38,759 bases of DNA from Actinomycetes bacterium (GCA_029777095.1 JAKOTS010000032.1:199039-237797), one strand, 5' to 3'; positions 1 through 8,768 are shown, counted from the first letter of the stretch. Program-made: numbers and translations. Notes: generated from the sequence alone by a model not told the origin.

Positions 1-49
1 GGTATTGCGGGGTTGCGGGGGACTGGCTCGGGTGCCGGTGCGCCTCGCG

Positions 50-147
50 CGACACTAACTCAGGAAAACTGCGCGCGGAGCGCGGGCAACCACCGGAATT
101 CCGCGGGTCGCTCCGGGGTCGCCACCGTTTTTCCTGAGTTAGTGTCG
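50..147. repeat. 19-bp inverted repeat, 60-bp spacer
   Basis: The sequence CGACACTAACTCAGGAAAA at 50-68 is matched exactly by its reverse complement at 129-147. The arms are AT-richer than their surroundings, so they stand out. No transposase is nearby. It could be a dispersed intergenic palindromic element, a very long-looped transcription terminator, or a small non-autonomous mobile element. Confidence 0.8.
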
Positions 148-190
148 TTGGCCGCGTTGGCCGCGTTGGCCGCGTTGGCCGCGTTGGCCG
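146..190. repeat. 9-bp tandem repeat, five copies
   Basis: Five uninterrupted copies of CGTTGGCCG begin where the right arm of the inverted repeat ends (last base of the arm is 147). The unit is a multiple of three but no real gene covers it. Such an array is prone to copy-number change by slippage. Confidence 0.9.
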
Positions 191-351
191 CGCCGGCGCG
201 ACGCGCCACCGAACCCGGGGTGCTCGTCAATCAGGCACCCAGCACCAGCACCCAGCACCAGCGCCAGCCACCCCCCAGCCGCCGGCCATCAACCTAAAGA
301 TCACCAACAACCAACACCCGGCGGCACCAACCAACCCGCCAAACCCAACCA

Positions 352-1356
352 CTACACCCGGCGGAGCAACCCCATCTTGTCGTACACGTCGGCGAGGGTC
401 CGGTCGGCAACCGCGGCCGCGCGCTCGGCGTTCACGCCGAGGGCGCGGTCGAGCTCGGCGGGATCGTCGAGCAACTCGAGCGCGCGGGTGCGCACCGGCT
501 CGAACTCGCCGACGACAACCTCGGCGAGGCCCTTTTTGAAGTCTCCATAGCCGCGGCCCGCGTACTCGTCCTCGATCGATCCCATCTCGCGGCCGGTGAG
601 CGCCGAATAGATCACCAGCAGGTTGGATACCCCGGGCTTCGCTTCGCGGTCATATCGAACCGAGCCCTCATCATCGGTTACCGCGCGCATGATCTTCTTG
701 GCGGTGGCCTTCGGATCGTCGAGCAACCAGAGCACACCGGCATCAGATTCGGCAGACTTCGACATCTTCGAGGTGGGATTCTGCAGGTCGTAAATGCGCG
801 CGGTCTCCTTCTGGATGACCGGGCGCGGCATCGTAAACGTCTCGCCAAAGCGCGAGTTGAAGCGCTCGGCGAGGTCGCGAGTCAGCTCGATGTGCTGCTT
901 CTGGTCATCGCCAACCGGCACCAGGTCGGTCTGGTAGAGCAGGATGTCGGCGGCCATCAGCACGGGGTAGGTGAAGAGCCCGACGTTGGTCGCATCGGCG
1001 CCGTAGCGCGACGACTTGTCTTTGAACTGCGTCATGCGCCCGGCCTCGCCGAAGCCGGTGATCGTCGAGAGAATCCAGGCGAGCTCGGCGTGCGCGGGCA
1101 CGTGTGACTGCACGTAGAGCGTCGAGCGCGACGGCTCAATGCCTGCCGCAATGTACTGCGCCGCCGTGCGCCGGGTCTTCTGGCGCAGCTCTGAAGGGCT
1201 GTTCGGCTGCGTCAGCGCGTGCAGGTCAACGACCGAGAAGAACGCCTCATTCTCATCCTGGAGCGTGCGCCACTGCATGAGCGCCCCGATGTAGTTGCCG
1301 ATCTGAAGCGAGTCGGCCGAGGGCTGCATTCCGGAGTAAAGACGAGGCTTGTTCAC
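352..1356 (-). CDS. trpS: Tryptophan--tRNA ligase
   Basis: Cytoplasmic class I aminoacyl-tRNA synthetase that charges tRNA-Trp with tryptophan using ATP. The 334-residue length is normal for bacterial TrpRS. The N-terminus reads PRLYSGMQPS, followed by the HIGH-equivalent LQIGNYIG near residue 20. The KMSKS loop is present as SKMSKSAES near residue 200. The GTG start at 1354-1356 is chosen because the protein begins just before the conserved SGMQPS segment and because a TAGGAT hexamer lies exactly six bases upstream, which suggests leaderless expression. An ATG a few bases upstream is out of frame. Downstream there is only non-coding DNA. Neighbouring exonuclease and YihY genes lie on the same strand with their own promoters. 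Confidence 0.97.
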   Translation of the reverse strand: MNKPRLYSGMQPSADSLQIGNYIGALMQWRTLQDENEAFFSVVDLHALTQPNSPSELRQKTRRTAAQYIAAGIEPSRSTLYVQSHVPAHAELAWILSTITGFGEAGRMTQFKDKSSRYGADATNVGLFTYPVLMAADILLYQTDLVPVGDDQKQHIELTRDLAERFNSRFGETFTMPRPVIQKETARIYDLQNPTSKMSKSAESDAGVLWLLDDPKATAKKIMRAVTDDEGSVRYDREAKPGVSNLLVIYSALTGREMGSIEDEYAGRGYGDFKKGLAEVVVGEFEPVRTRALELLDDPAELDRALGVNAERAAAVADRTLADVYDKMGLLRRV

Positions 1357-1362
1357 TCATCC

Positions 1363-1368
1363 ATCCTA
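1363..1368 (-). promoter_or_regulatory. Candidate -10 hexamer, leaderless trpS
   Basis: TAGGAT on the minus strand, six bases before the GTG start of trpS. This puts the expected transcription start on the first base of the start codon. No clear -35 is seen. Confidence 0.6.
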
Positions 1369-1446
1369 ATGATCGGAATGCCGCACCCCGGGCGGGTGCC
1401 ACAAGCTCCCGTTGTACACCCCGCCAAATCGCCCGCCCCGCACCAC

Positions 1447-2289
1447 CTACAGCGCGTAATCGACCACGACCGGCGCGTGGTCGCTCCAGCGCTCGGCGTA
1501 GGCGGCGGCGCGCACCACGTGGTAATCGCTCGCGAGCGCGGCAAGGGCCGGGGTGGCGAGGTGGTAATCGATGCGCCAGCCGGTGTCGTTGTCGAATGCC
1601 TGCCCGCGCTGCGACCACCAGGTATAGGGCCCCTCAACCTCGCCGGCGTGCGCGCGGCCGATATCGACCCAGCCGAGGCCGACACCGGTAGAGCCGTCGA
1701 CGCATGTCACCTCGGCGCCGAACTCGCCCATGAACCGGTCGAAGTAGGCGCGCTCGCGGGGGAGGAAGCCCGCTTTCTTGACATTGCCCTTCCAGTTACG
1801 AATGTCGAGCTCGCGGTGGCCAACGTTCAGGTCGCCGGTGACCACGGTGAGCGGTCGCTCGACCGCGAGTTCGGACAGGCGCTGGGTCATGGCATCGAGA
1901 AACAACCATTTTGCGTCTTGCTTTGGGGTGTCGACCGTGCCCGAGTGCACGTATGCGCTCACGACGCAGAAGATCTGCCCGTTGATGTCGAAGTCAGCCT
2001 CGATCCAGCGGCCGGCAGAATCGACGGTGTCGTCGCCCAGGCCGCGGCGCACTGCGACCGGCGCGGTGCGGCTTGCGATCGCGACGCCGGAACGGCCTTT
2101 CGTGTGCGATTCGTCGCTTTCGACGTGCCAATCAGGCAGTGCGACGGCAAGGTCGGTCGCGGCCGCGCGCACCTCCTGCAGCGTGAGGATATCGACGCCA
2201 GCGTCAGCCAGCCAGCCGTGCATACCGTTGCGCACCGCCGCCCGAATTCCATTGACGTTGACAGAGGCAAGACGAATCGCAGACGACAT
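1447..2289 (-). CDS. xth: Exodeoxyribonuclease III family endonuclease
   Basis: DNA repair enzyme of the exonuclease III/AP endonuclease family, which cuts 5' of abasic sites and trims 3' ends with a divalent metal. All landmarks are visible in the 280 residues: VNVNGIRAA at the N-terminus, LQEVRA with the metal-binding Glu, SGVAIASR, the catalytic GDLNV segment, GFLPRERAYF, WWSQRG, the WRIDYHL segment and the closing SDHAPVVVDY with the catalytic Asp-His pair. The ATG at 2287-2289 is supported by a TAGACT hexamer six bases upstream. The 3' end is about 90 bases from trpS. The exact subfamily (Xth or ExoA) cannot be decided by eye. Confidence 0.95.
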   Translation of the reverse strand: MSSAIRLASVNVNGIRAAVRNGMHGWLADAGVDILTLQEVRAAATDLAVALPDWHVESDESHTKGRSGVAIASRTAPVAVRRGLGDDTVDSAGRWIEADFDINGQIFCVVSAYVHSGTVDTPKQDAKWLFLDAMTQRLSELAVERPLTVVTGDLNVGHRELDIRNWKGNVKKAGFLPRERAYFDRFMGEFGAEVTCVDGSTGVGLGWVDIGRAHAGEVEGPYTWWSQRGQAFDNDTGWRIDYHLATPALAALASDYHVVRAAAYAERWSDHAPVVVDYAL

Positions 2290-2295
2290 GCCCCA

Positions 2296-2301
2296 AGTCT
2301 A
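2296..2301 (-). promoter_or_regulatory. Candidate -10 hexamer, leaderless xth
   Basis: TAGACT on the minus strand, six bases before the ATG of the exonuclease gene; same geometry as at trpS. Confidence 0.6.
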
Positions 2302-2325
2302 GAGAAGGGGTACGACACTCGCCGG

Positions 2326-3603
2326 TCACTCGAAGAGGCTGCCCGACTTCGCGGCATTTTGGGGCGCGGATGCCTCAACCCGGGCGAGCTCTGCCTGCGC
2401 CTCGCGCAGCTCACGCTCAGCCGCCCAGACTCCGTACCACGGCGCCCGCGCGCGGGCCGCGTGTGCTTCACGGAGCCGCACGTTTGCGGTGATCTTGAGG
2501 GCTTCGTGTTCGCGCGCGAGACGCTCCTCCTCGGTCTCCTGCGTGAGTGGGAGGTACTTGTCTTTCGACGCGGTTGCTACCCACGAGGCTGCGACGAGCA
2601 TGACAACGCCCTGCAGCCGGAACCAGAGCAGGAGGCCGATGAAGATCGCAAACGTTGCAAGCAGCGGATTCGATGGGCTGTAGGTGAGGAGGAGGCCGGT
2701 ACCGAGCTGGAGCACGGTCAGTGCCACGCCGCCGACGGCCGCGCCCGGCCAAATGACGCGCCAGCGGAGTGATGTGCCGGTGAGGAATCGGAACATCGCC
2801 GCCAGGGCGACCGTGTTCAGTGCAAACGAGACGACGCCCGAACCGATGCGCACGAACGCGCTGATCCAGGTCGAATCGATGGTGAGACCGAACAAGCTCA
2901 GCACCCAGTCGAGCGCAACCGAGCCCGCGGCGCTCAGCGTCGCACCCACGATCAAGGCAAGTGCAAAGAGGGCGGCCGCGAACAGGTCACGGGCCTTCAG
3001 GAGAAAATAGTTGCGGCGGTCGGGCACGAGGCCGAAAATGTCGCGCACCGCGCGGCGCGAGAAGGTGACCCAGCCGATGGCTGTCCAGATGAGGGCGCCA
3101 AGCGCCACGATACCCGTGATGGTGAGCACGCTGCTGGTGCTCGTCGCGATCTCGGCGGCGTGCGCTGGGGTGATGAGCCCGCCGGAGTCGCTGATCAGCC
3201 CCGGAATGTAGCTGTTGATGATCGCGATGACACCGTTGATCGCCGCGGGACTCGCGCCCAGCCAGATGCCCGCGGTCGCGAAGGCGACGTAGATGCCCGC
3301 GAAGAAGGCAAAGAGTGCCTGGTAGCTCACACCCGCCGCGAGCAGAAACCCATTGCGATTGAGGAAGTGCCGCCAGAGACGGACGGGAAATGTGGCGAGT
3401 GTGGCGCGCGTGATCTTGGTCGCGCGCGCGATTGGTTCGTCGAACCGATCGCGCAGTGAGTCTTCGCTGTCTTTGAGGCGGAGTCGCAGCGCCGACCCAA
3501 GCGCGGTGTCGTCGTCGCCGTGCGCTGGCGTCGCCTCCGCGTCTGGCGCGGCACCTTTCGCGGCGCCGGGCGCCGGTTCGCCGCGGTGGTTCTTCTCCGT
3601 CAC
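2326..3603 (-). CDS. YihY/BrkB family membrane protein
   Basis: Integral membrane protein of the YihY (formerly BrkB, often misnamed ribonuclease BN) family; its function is not established. The 425 residues start with a charged Ala/Glu/Asp-rich cytoplasmic segment of about 75 residues. Then comes the family hallmark region around LAAGVSYQALFAFFAGIYVAFA and further hydrophobic helices to about residue 345. The last 70 residues form a charged, probably helical tail rich in Glu, Arg and Ala (for example EEERLAREHEAL). The GTG start at 3601-3603 has a TAGGCT hexamer seven bases upstream. A gene of this family also sits beside trpS in mycobacteria (recalled, not checked), so the placement looks ancestral. 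Confidence 0.92.
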   Translation of the reverse strand: MTEKNHRGEPAPGAAKGAAPDAEATPAHGDDDTALGSALRLRLKDSEDSLRDRFDEPIARATKITRATLATFPVRLWRHFLNRNGFLLAAGVSYQALFAFFAGIYVAFATAGIWLGASPAAINGVIAIINSYIPGLISDSGGLITPAHAAEIATSTSSVLTITGIVALGALIWTAIGWVTFSRRAVRDIFGLVPDRRNYFLLKARDLFAAALFALALIVGATLSAAGSVALDWVLSLFGLTIDSTWISAFVRIGSGVVSFALNTVALAAMFRFLTGTSLRWRVIWPGAAVGGVALTVLQLGTGLLLTYSPSNPLLATFAIFIGLLLWFRLQGVVMLVAASWVATASKDKYLPLTQETEEERLAREHEALKITANVRLREAHAARARAPWYGVWAAERELREAQAELARVEASAPQNAAKSGSLFE

Positions 3604-3610
3604 GCGACCC

Positions 3611-3616
3611 AGCCTA
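3611..3616 (-). promoter_or_regulatory. Candidate -10 hexamer, leaderless yihY
   Basis: TAGGCT on the minus strand, seven bases before the GTG start of the YihY-family gene. Confidence 0.55.
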
Positions 3617-3710
3617 TCGAGACGACGGGTGTGCCGACATTCGGATCGCGGTGTGGGCGGGTGAACCGGATCGCGGACTGCGTGGGTGAAACGGATGCCG
3701 GTGCCCGAGC

Positions 3711-3753
3711 AAACACAAATGCACCGGACGTCGTGTCCGGTGCATTTGTGTTT
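3711..3753 (-). terminator. Terminator of the sdh operon
   Basis: A perfect 19-bp stem (3711-3729 with 3735-3753) closes a five-base loop, GTCGT. It lies 12 bases after the sdhB stop codon. On the minus strand the stem ends in a short T-rich run (TTTGTGTTT) rather than a classic poly-U tail. Because the stem is AT-rich at its base on both sides it might also stop plus-strand transcription. Confidence 0.88.
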
Positions 3754-3765
3754 TGCAGCTGCTGG

Positions 3766-4545
3766 TTAGCGACCGCCCGCGAGGACGGCCTGCTTGACCT
3801 CAGCAATTGCCTGCGTGACCTGGATGCCACGGGGGCATGCGTCGGTGCAGTTGAAGGTCGTGCGGCAACGCCACACGCCCTCTTTGTCATTGAGGATGTC
3901 GAGGCGCACCTTTGCCTCATCATCGCGCGAGTCGAAGATGAAGCGGTGGGCGTTGACGATGGCGGCGGGGCCGAAGTACTGGCCATCCGTCCAGAACACG
4001 GGGCACGACGAGGTGCACGCGGCGCAGAGGATGCACTTGGTCGTGTCGTCGAAGCGCTCGCGCTCGACGACCGACTGGATGCGCTCCTTGCCCTTTTCGG
4101 GCGTGGACTTCGCGATCAGGAACGGCTGAACTTCGCGGAACGACGCGAAGAACGGCTCCATGTCGACGATGAGGTCCTTCTCGAGCGGGAGGCCCTTGAT
4201 GGCTTCAACGTAGATCGGCTTCGAGATATCGAGGTCCTTGATCAGCGTCTTGCACGCGAGGCGGTTGCGGCCGTTGATGCGCATTGCGTCCGAGCCACAG
4301 ATGCCGTGGGCGCATGAGCGACGGAAGCTCAGCGAACCGTCGACCTCCCACTTGATCTTGTGCAGCGCATCGAGCACGCGGTCGGTGGAATAGAGCTCCA
4401 CGTCGTAGTCAACCCAGCGCGGCTCGTCGTCGAGCTCAGGGTCGAATCGACGAATGATGAAGGTGACCAGGAACGACTGGACTCCACTGCTGTCGTCCTC
4501 AGCAAGCTTTGCGACGGCGTCTGGTTCGACAAGTGCGGTCGACAT
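3766..4545 (-). CDS. sdhB: Succinate dehydrogenase iron-sulfur subunit
   Basis: Electron-transfer subunit of respiratory complex II, passing electrons from the FAD of SdhA to quinone through three iron-sulfur clusters. In 259 residues all cluster motifs are visible. The [2Fe-2S] site has Cys78, Cys83 and Cys98 with Asp86 in the third ligand position, as in the E. coli enzyme. The [4Fe-4S] motif CILCAACTSSCP is at 171-182. The remaining cysteines, Cys227, Cys233 and Cys237, serve the [3Fe-4S] centre. The ATG shares one base with the sdhA stop codon (TGATG), so translation is probably coupled. It is the last gene of the operon, followed by a strong terminator stem. Confidence 0.97.
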   Translation of the reverse strand: MSTALVEPDAVAKLAEDDSSGVQSFLVTFIIRRFDPELDDEPRWVDYDVELYSTDRVLDALHKIKWEVDGSLSFRRSCAHGICGSDAMRINGRNRLACKTLIKDLDISKPIYVEAIKGLPLEKDLIVDMEPFFASFREVQPFLIAKSTPEKGKERIQSVVERERFDDTTKCILCAACTSSCPVFWTDGQYFGPAAIVNAHRFIFDSRDDEAKVRLDILNDKEGVWRCRTTFNCTDACPRGIQVTQAIAEVKQAVLAGGR

Positions 4546-6350
4546 CAGTACTTCCTCTCCATGGGCTGGTAACGCGTGATCACGACGGGCTTCCAGTCGA
4601 GACGGATGTGGTCGTCTGCGTTTGCAGAGTGCGCATCGCCCGAGAGGTAGGCCATCGTGTGCTTCATGTAGTGCTCGTCATCGCGGTTGGGGAAGTCATC
4701 GCGCATGTGGCCGCCACGGCTCTCCTTGCGGTTGCGCGCCGAGAAGACGACGACCTCCGCAAGGTCGAGGAGGAAGCCCAGCTCGATTGCTTCGAGCAGG
4801 TCAGTGTTGAACCGCTTGCCCTTGTCGTCAACCGAAACGTTCTTGTAGCGCTCGCGCAGTTCGCGGATCACGCCGGTGACGTGAGCGAGCGACTCGTCGG
4901 TGCGGAACACCTGCGCGTTGCGGTCCATCTCTTCTTGCAGCGTCTTGCGCAAGACGGCGACGCGCTCGGTGCCGGTGCCGTTACGCACGATCTCGAGCAT
5001 TTCGCGAACCTCGCGGGCTGGGTCTTCCGGCAGCTCGACGAACTCGGCGGTCTTCGAGTACTCGACCGCGTTCTGGCCGGCGCGCTTGCCGAAGACGTTG
5101 ATGTCGAGCAGCGAGTTCGTGCCAAGACGGTTCGAGCCGTGCACCGACACGCACGCGCACTCGCCGGCGGCGTACAGGCCCGGAACGATAGTGCTGTTGC
5201 TGCTGAGAACCTCAGCGTTCGTGTTCGTCGGGATGCCGCCCATCGCGTAGTGCGCGGTGGGCATCACGGGAACGGGCTCGACGACCGGGTCGACACCCAA
5301 GTAGGTGCGTGCGAACTCGGTGATGTCGGGCAGCTTGGTCTCGAGCACCTCGGCGCCCAAGTGGGTGCAGTCGAGGTAGACGTAGTCCTTGTGGGGCCCA
5401 GCGCCGCGACCCTCGGCGACCTCTTGCACCATGCAACGGGCAACGATGTCGCGGGGCGCGAGGTCCTTGATGGTCGGGGCGTAGCGCTCCATGAAACGCT
5501 CGCCGTCGGCGTTGCGAAGGATCGCGCCTTCGCCTCGCGCGCCTTCGGTGAGCAGGATGCCGAGGCCAGCCAAGCCCGTCGGGTGGAACTGGAAGAACTC
5601 CATGTCTTCGAGCGGGAGTCCTTTGCGCCAGATGATGCCCACGCCGTCACCGGTGAGGGTGTGGGCGTTCGACGTCGTCTTGAAGATCTTGCCGAAACCG
5701 CCGGTCGCAAAGATGATCGACTTCGCCTGGAAGACGTGCAGTTCGCCCGTCGACAGGTCGTACGCGACAACACCGGCAACCTGCGTGCCGCCATTCTCAT
5801 CCTTCACGGTGATGAGGTCGAGCACGTAGAACTCGTTGAAGAAGTTGATGCCGAGGCGCACGCAGTTCTGGAACAGCGTCTGCAAGATCATGTGGCCGGT
5901 GCGGTCGGCCGCGTAGCAGGCGCGGCGCACGGGCGCCTTGCCGTGGTCGGAGGTGTGGCCGCCGAAACGGCGCTGGTCGATCTTTCCCTCGGGCGTGCGG
6001 TTGAACGGCAGGCCCATGTTCTCGAGGTCGATGACCGCGTCGATTGCCTCTTTGGCGAGAATCTCGGCAGCGTCCTGGTCGACGAGGTAGTCGCCGCCCT
6101 TGACGGTGTCGAAGGTGTGCCACTCCCACGAGTCTTCTTCGACGTTGGCCAGGGCCGCAGCCATACCGCCCTGCGCAGCACCGGTGTGCGAGCGGGTCGG
6201 GTACAGCTTGCTGATGACCGCGGTGTTTGCTCCGGGGCCAGCCTCGATGGCGGCGCGCATGCCAGCGCCGCCGGCGCCAACGATCACGACGTCGAACTGG
6301 TGGTAGTGCACGCCGTTCTTCACGGTCGAGCCGGTGGTATCGGTCGTCAC
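4545..6350 (-). CDS. sdhA: Succinate dehydrogenase flavoprotein subunit
   Basis: Catalytic subunit of complex II, oxidising succinate to fumarate in the citric acid cycle. At 601 residues it is full length. The dinucleotide fold is seen as [17 protein letters not shown] (21-37). [13 protein letters not shown] follows, with His55 as the expected covalent FAD attachment site. FQFHPTGL and [11 protein letters not shown] match the substrate-binding and catalytic regions. The C-terminus carries [10 protein letters not shown]. The ATG at 6348-6350 is preceded by a purine-rich ribosome-binding stretch (AAAGAGAAAG). It is 44 bases downstream of sdhD and overlaps sdhB by one base. The order C-D-A-B is standard for actinobacteria. 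Confidence 0.98.
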   Translation of the reverse strand: MTTDTTGSTVKNGVHYHQFDVVIVGAGGAGMRAAIEAGPGANTAVISKLYPTRSHTGAAQGGMAAALANVEEDSWEWHTFDTVKGGDYLVDQDAAEILAKEAIDAVIDLENMGLPFNRTPEGKIDQRRFGGHTSDHGKAPVRRACYAADRTGHMILQTLFQNCVRLGINFFNEFYVLDLITVKDENGGTQVAGVVAYDLSTGELHVFQAKSIIFATGGFGKIFKTTSNAHTLTGDGVGIIWRKGLPLEDMEFFQFHPTGLAGLGILLTEGARGEGAILRNADGERFMERYAPTIKDLAPRDIVARCMVQEVAEGRGAGPHKDYVYLDCTHLGAEVLETKLPDITEFARTYLGVDPVVEPVPVMPTAHYAMGGIPTNTNAEVLSSNSTIVPGLYAAGECACVSVHGSNRLGTNSLLDINVFGKRAGQNAVEYSKTAEFVELPEDPAREVREMLEIVRNGTGTERVAVLRKTLQEEMDRNAQVFRTDESLAHVTGVIRELRERYKNVSVDDKGKRFNTDLLEAIELGFLLDLAEVVVFSARNRKESRGGHMRDDFPNRDDEHYMKHTMAYLSGDAHSANADDHIRLDWKPVVITRYQPMERKY

Positions 6351-6394
6351 AGTCTGTCCTGCAGCTTTCTCTTTAGATCAGGGTGTGGAGTGCG

Positions 6395-6850
6395 CTAGGC
6401 GACGGCCTGGCACATCTTCCAAAGTGAGCTCTGCTCGGTGACCCCGAGGCAGGGGTCGAAGGTGAAGACAACCAGCGTGCCGAGCACGATCAGGATGCCG
6501 GCCGCAAGGCCAAGCGCCCAGATCAGGGCAACGCGCAACTGGCGTCCCGTCACGTAGTCGTTCACGATCGTGCGCATACCGTTGGCACCGTGGATCAGCG
6601 CAAGCCAAAGCATTGCGACATCCCACCACTGCCAGAACGGCGTCGCGAACTTGCCCGCGACGAACGCGAAGTCGAGCTGACTGATGCCGTCGTTGGTCAT
6701 CAGGTTGATGAAGAGGTGCCCGAAAATGAGCACAACCAGGAGCACGCCGGAGATGCGCATGTACAGCCATCCCCACTTCTCCCAGTTCACGCCGCGTGCG
6801 GCGGGCGTGGTGTGTGGGCTCCGCGGTGCCGCGATGGTGTCAGCAGTCAT
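6395..6850 (-). CDS. sdhD: Succinate dehydrogenase membrane anchor subunit
   Basis: Second membrane anchor of complex II, helping to bind heme b and the quinone. The start MTADTIAAPRS at 6850 is chosen over a longer open frame because the ATG shares one base with the sdhC stop (TGATG) and has a GGGGGAA ribosome-binding site. This gives 151 residues. Three hydrophobic helices are visible, with WGWLYMRISGVLLVVLIFGH opening the first. His residues in FGHLFINLM and IHGANGMRTI are the likely heme or quinone contacts. The C-terminus, ending in LWKMCQAVA, is unremarkable. Confidence 0.93.
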   Translation of the reverse strand: MTADTIAAPRSPHTTPAARGVNWEKWGWLYMRISGVLLVVLIFGHLFINLMTNDGISQLDFAFVAGKFATPFWQWWDVAMLWLALIHGANGMRTIVNDYVTGRQLRVALIWALGLAAGILIVLGTLVVFTFDPCLGVTEQSSLWKMCQAVA

Positions 6851-7287
6851 CAGTTCCCCCCTCCCGCAGCGTGTGCGAAGACGTTGATGAGGTGACGCGG
6901 CGCGAAAGCGAGCATCGTCACGGCCCACAGGCCAATCACAATCCAGAACATCTGACGTTGGTATTTCGCACCCTTCGACCAGAAGTCGATCGCGATGATT
7001 CGCAGGCCGTTGAAGGCGTGGAATGCGATGGCTGCGACAAGCGCGACCTCGCCGATACCCATGAGTGGGTTCTGATAGGTGCCGATGACCGCGTTATATG
7101 CCTCAGGCGAGATGCGAATCAATGCGGTGTCAAGCACGTGCACGAGGAGGAAGAAGAAAATCGCCACCCCCGTGATCCGGTGCAACACCCATGACCACAT
7201 GCCCTCGCTGCCCCGGTAAAGGGTGCCAGCGGGGCGACTTGAGGTGGTTTGCGAAATCGACGGTGCCGAGGCAGTCCTTGCAGACAC
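6850..7287 (-). CDS. sdhC: Succinate dehydrogenase cytochrome b556 subunit
   Basis: First membrane anchor of complex II and first gene of the operon. The 145 residues contain three transmembrane helices. Family motifs include WSWVLHRITGVAIFF (Ser and Arg near the quinone site), LVHVLDTALI and AFHAFNGLRII, the His residues being candidate heme ligands. The start is a GTG at 7285-7287 preceded by a strong AGGGAGGA ribosome-binding site. This contrasts with the leaderless-type starts of most other first genes in the window, so the sdh mRNA very probably has a true 5' untranslated region. Confidence 0.95.
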   Translation of the reverse strand: MSARTASAPSISQTTSSRPAGTLYRGSEGMWSWVLHRITGVAIFFFLLVHVLDTALIRISPEAYNAVIGTYQNPLMGIGEVALVAAIAFHAFNGLRIIAIDFWSKGAKYQRQMFWIVIGLWAVTMLAFAPRHLINVFAHAAGGGN

Positions 7288-7355
7288 GGCCGTCCTCCCT
7301 GGTTATACACGAGCGGGGCGGAATAAGCCCCAGCGTCACTCGGGCGCATCGCCCC

Positions 7356-7361
7356 AGTCTA
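7356..7361 (-). promoter_or_regulatory. Possible -10 element of the sdh operon
   Basis: TAGACT on the minus strand about 70 bases upstream of the sdhC GTG. It would give a leader of about 60 bases containing the sdhC ribosome-binding site. No well-spaced -35 is visible, and a TATAAC at 7302-7307 is an alternative that would leave almost no leader. Weak call. Confidence 0.35.
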
Positions 7362-7444
7362 GGGCCCCACCGTCAACGCATGCAGGTGAGGCGTACCTAA
7401 CTCATTCGATCCTAGCGGGAGAGTGCATCCGCATGTCCGACGGC

Positions 7445-7450
7445 TATCCT
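7445..7450 (+). promoter_or_regulatory. Candidate -10 hexamer, leaderless manC
   Basis: TATCCT, exactly six bases before the ATG at 7457. The competing ATG at 7433 has a GGGAGAG ribosome-binding site instead, so two start modes are possible here. Confidence 0.5.
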
Positions 7451-7456
7451 GGCCAT

Positions 7457-8572
7457 ATGTCTGAGCCTATCGAGCATCTCTACGCCGTGATTCCCGCAGG
7501 CGGCGTTGGGAGCAGGCTGTGGCCGCTGTCGCGCGCCGATGCGCCCAAGTTTTTGCATGACCTCACCGGCTCGGGCCAGACCCTTCTGCGCGACACCTGG
7601 GACCGGCTCGTGCCGCTCGTGGGTGAAGATCGCATTGCGGTCGTCACTGGGCGCGCGCACCGCGCCGCGGTCGAGGCCGAGATTCCCGACATCCTCGATA
7701 TCAACGTGATTCTCGAGTCAGAACCGCGCGACTCTGCGGCCGCCATCGGTCTCGCCGCCGCAATTCTTATGCGCCGCGAGCCTGACGTCATCATCGGTTC
7801 GTTCCACGCCGACCACGTCATCAAGGGGCTCCGCCTCTTCGAGCACGCCGTGCGGCAGGCGGTGGCTGTGGCATCCGCTGGTTACATCTGCACGATCGGG
7901 ATTCCCCCGACAGAGCCTGCCATCGGGTTTGGCTACATGAAGCGCGCAAACGAGCTGATCATCGACGGTGCGCCCGAGGCGCGGTTTGTCGAGCGGTTCG
8001 TCGAGAAGCCCGACCTCGAGACCGCGCGTGAATACATTGCTGACCGGGATTATCTCTGGAACGCCGGCATGTTCATTAGTCGCGCCGACGTGCTGCTGGA
8101 GCAGCTGGCGCAAACGCAGCCCGAGCTGCACGCGGGACTGCTCGAGCTTGCTGAGGCGTGGGACGACCATGCGCGTCGCGGGCCGGTCGTCGACCGCGTC
8201 TGGCCGCGGCTGAAGAAGATCGCGATCGACTACGCCGTTGCCGAACCGGCGGCCGAGGCTGGTCGCCTCGCCGTGATTCCCGGCCACTTCGAGTGGGACG
8301 ACGTGGGCGACTTCGCCAGCCTCGCCAAGCTCAATTCGGGCGGGCGCAAAGAGAACCTCGCCATCCTGGGCGAGAACGCGCGCGTGCTGGCCGATGCATC
8401 CAGCGGCATTGTCGTCAGCCAAACCAAGCGGATCATCAGCCTGATCGGCGTGAAAGACATCGTCGTCGTCGATACCGAAGACGCGCTCCTCGTGACCACG
8501 AGTGAGCACGCCCAGCGAGTGAAGGGCGTGGTTGACGCGCTCCGACTCACTGGGCGCGGAAACGTGCTTTAG
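7457..8572 (+). CDS. manC: Mannose-1-phosphate guanylyltransferase
   Basis: Makes GDP-mannose from mannose-1-phosphate and GTP for mannosylated cell-envelope glycans. The 371-residue protein has the nucleotidyltransferase signature PAGGVGSRLWPLSRADAPKF near its N-terminus, HADHVI around residue 120 and the substrate-binding FVEKPD. Further on are WNAGMFI and EWDDVGDF, typical of the family. There is no C-terminal isomerase (cupin) domain, so it is the single-function form. The start is uncertain between ATG 7457 (leaderless-type hexamer) and ATG 7433 (ribosome-binding site, eight more residues); 7457 puts the start nearest the conserved core. It is divergent from the sdh operon. Confidence 0.93.
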   Translation: MSEPIEHLYAVIPAGGVGSRLWPLSRADAPKFLHDLTGSGQTLLRDTWDRLVPLVGEDRIAVVTGRAHRAAVEAEIPDILDINVILESEPRDSAAAIGLAAAILMRREPDVIIGSFHADHVIKGLRLFEHAVRQAVAVASAGYICTIGIPPTEPAIGFGYMKRANELIIDGAPEARFVERFVEKPDLETAREYIADRDYLWNAGMFISRADVLLEQLAQTQPELHAGLLELAEAWDDHARRGPVVDRVWPRLKKIAIDYAVAEPAAEAGRLAVIPGHFEWDDVGDFASLAKLNSGGRKENLAILGENARVLADASSGIVVSQTKRIISLIGVKDIVVVDTEDALLVTTSEHAQRVKGVVDALRLTGRGNVL

Positions 8573-8713
8573 CCCGACGAGAGTACGAAACGGGGTGGAT
8601 GCCCCGGCATCGCCGTGCCCGCTTGTTCGGGTCGCGACATCCCCTCTATTGCGTCTTGGTAACCTTTGCCCGCTGGCGGCCTGCGAGGGGTGCAACTTCG
8701 GTGACACAGTCGG

Positions 8714-8719
8714 TAACTT
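8714..8719 (+). promoter_or_regulatory. Possible -10 element of the BMP lipoprotein gene
   Basis: TAACTT sits about 50 bases upstream of the GTG at 8769, within GGTAACTTG. A similar GGTAACCTTTG occurs 54 bases earlier (8658-8668). The pair could be two promoter elements or two operator half-sites. No convincing -35 is seen and no riboswitch is recognised in this 196-base gap. Confidence 0.3.
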
Positions 8720-8768
8720 GAGCATCAATCCCGTGAGATCCGCGGGTCCAAGCAACGTGGAGGCGTGA

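Larger units (their letters stand above)
1..351. other. Non-coding region downstream of trpS
   Basis: No convincing gene lies here. An open frame at 13-297 on the plus strand exists only because the stretch is GC-rich; its translation is a low-complexity peptide with an LAA repeat. The left part holds an inverted repeat and a 9-bp tandem repeat, listed separately. Positions about 230-350 are strongly G-poor and rich in C and A, with CCAAC, CAGCACC and CACCCGGCGG-like repeats. The last of these recurs inside the 3' end of trpS, suggesting local slippage. Confidence 0.6.

Noticed and set aside
13..297. 94-residue open frame at the window start
   Set aside because: Low-complexity product created by the 9-bp tandem repeat and C-rich DNA; no ribosome-binding site, no domain.
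1219..2772. 517-residue plus-strand frame opposite trpS, xth and yihY
   Set aside because: Spans three confident genes on the other strand and has no family features.
4509..6398. 629-residue open frame antisense to sdhA
   Set aside because: It mirrors the codon structure of a certain gene in high-GC DNA; the translation has no recognisable domain.
8573..8768. Riboswitch upstream of the nucleoside-binding lipoprotein
   Set aside because: GGTAAC segments drew attention, but no known purine, c-di-AMP or other aptamer consensus could be fitted.
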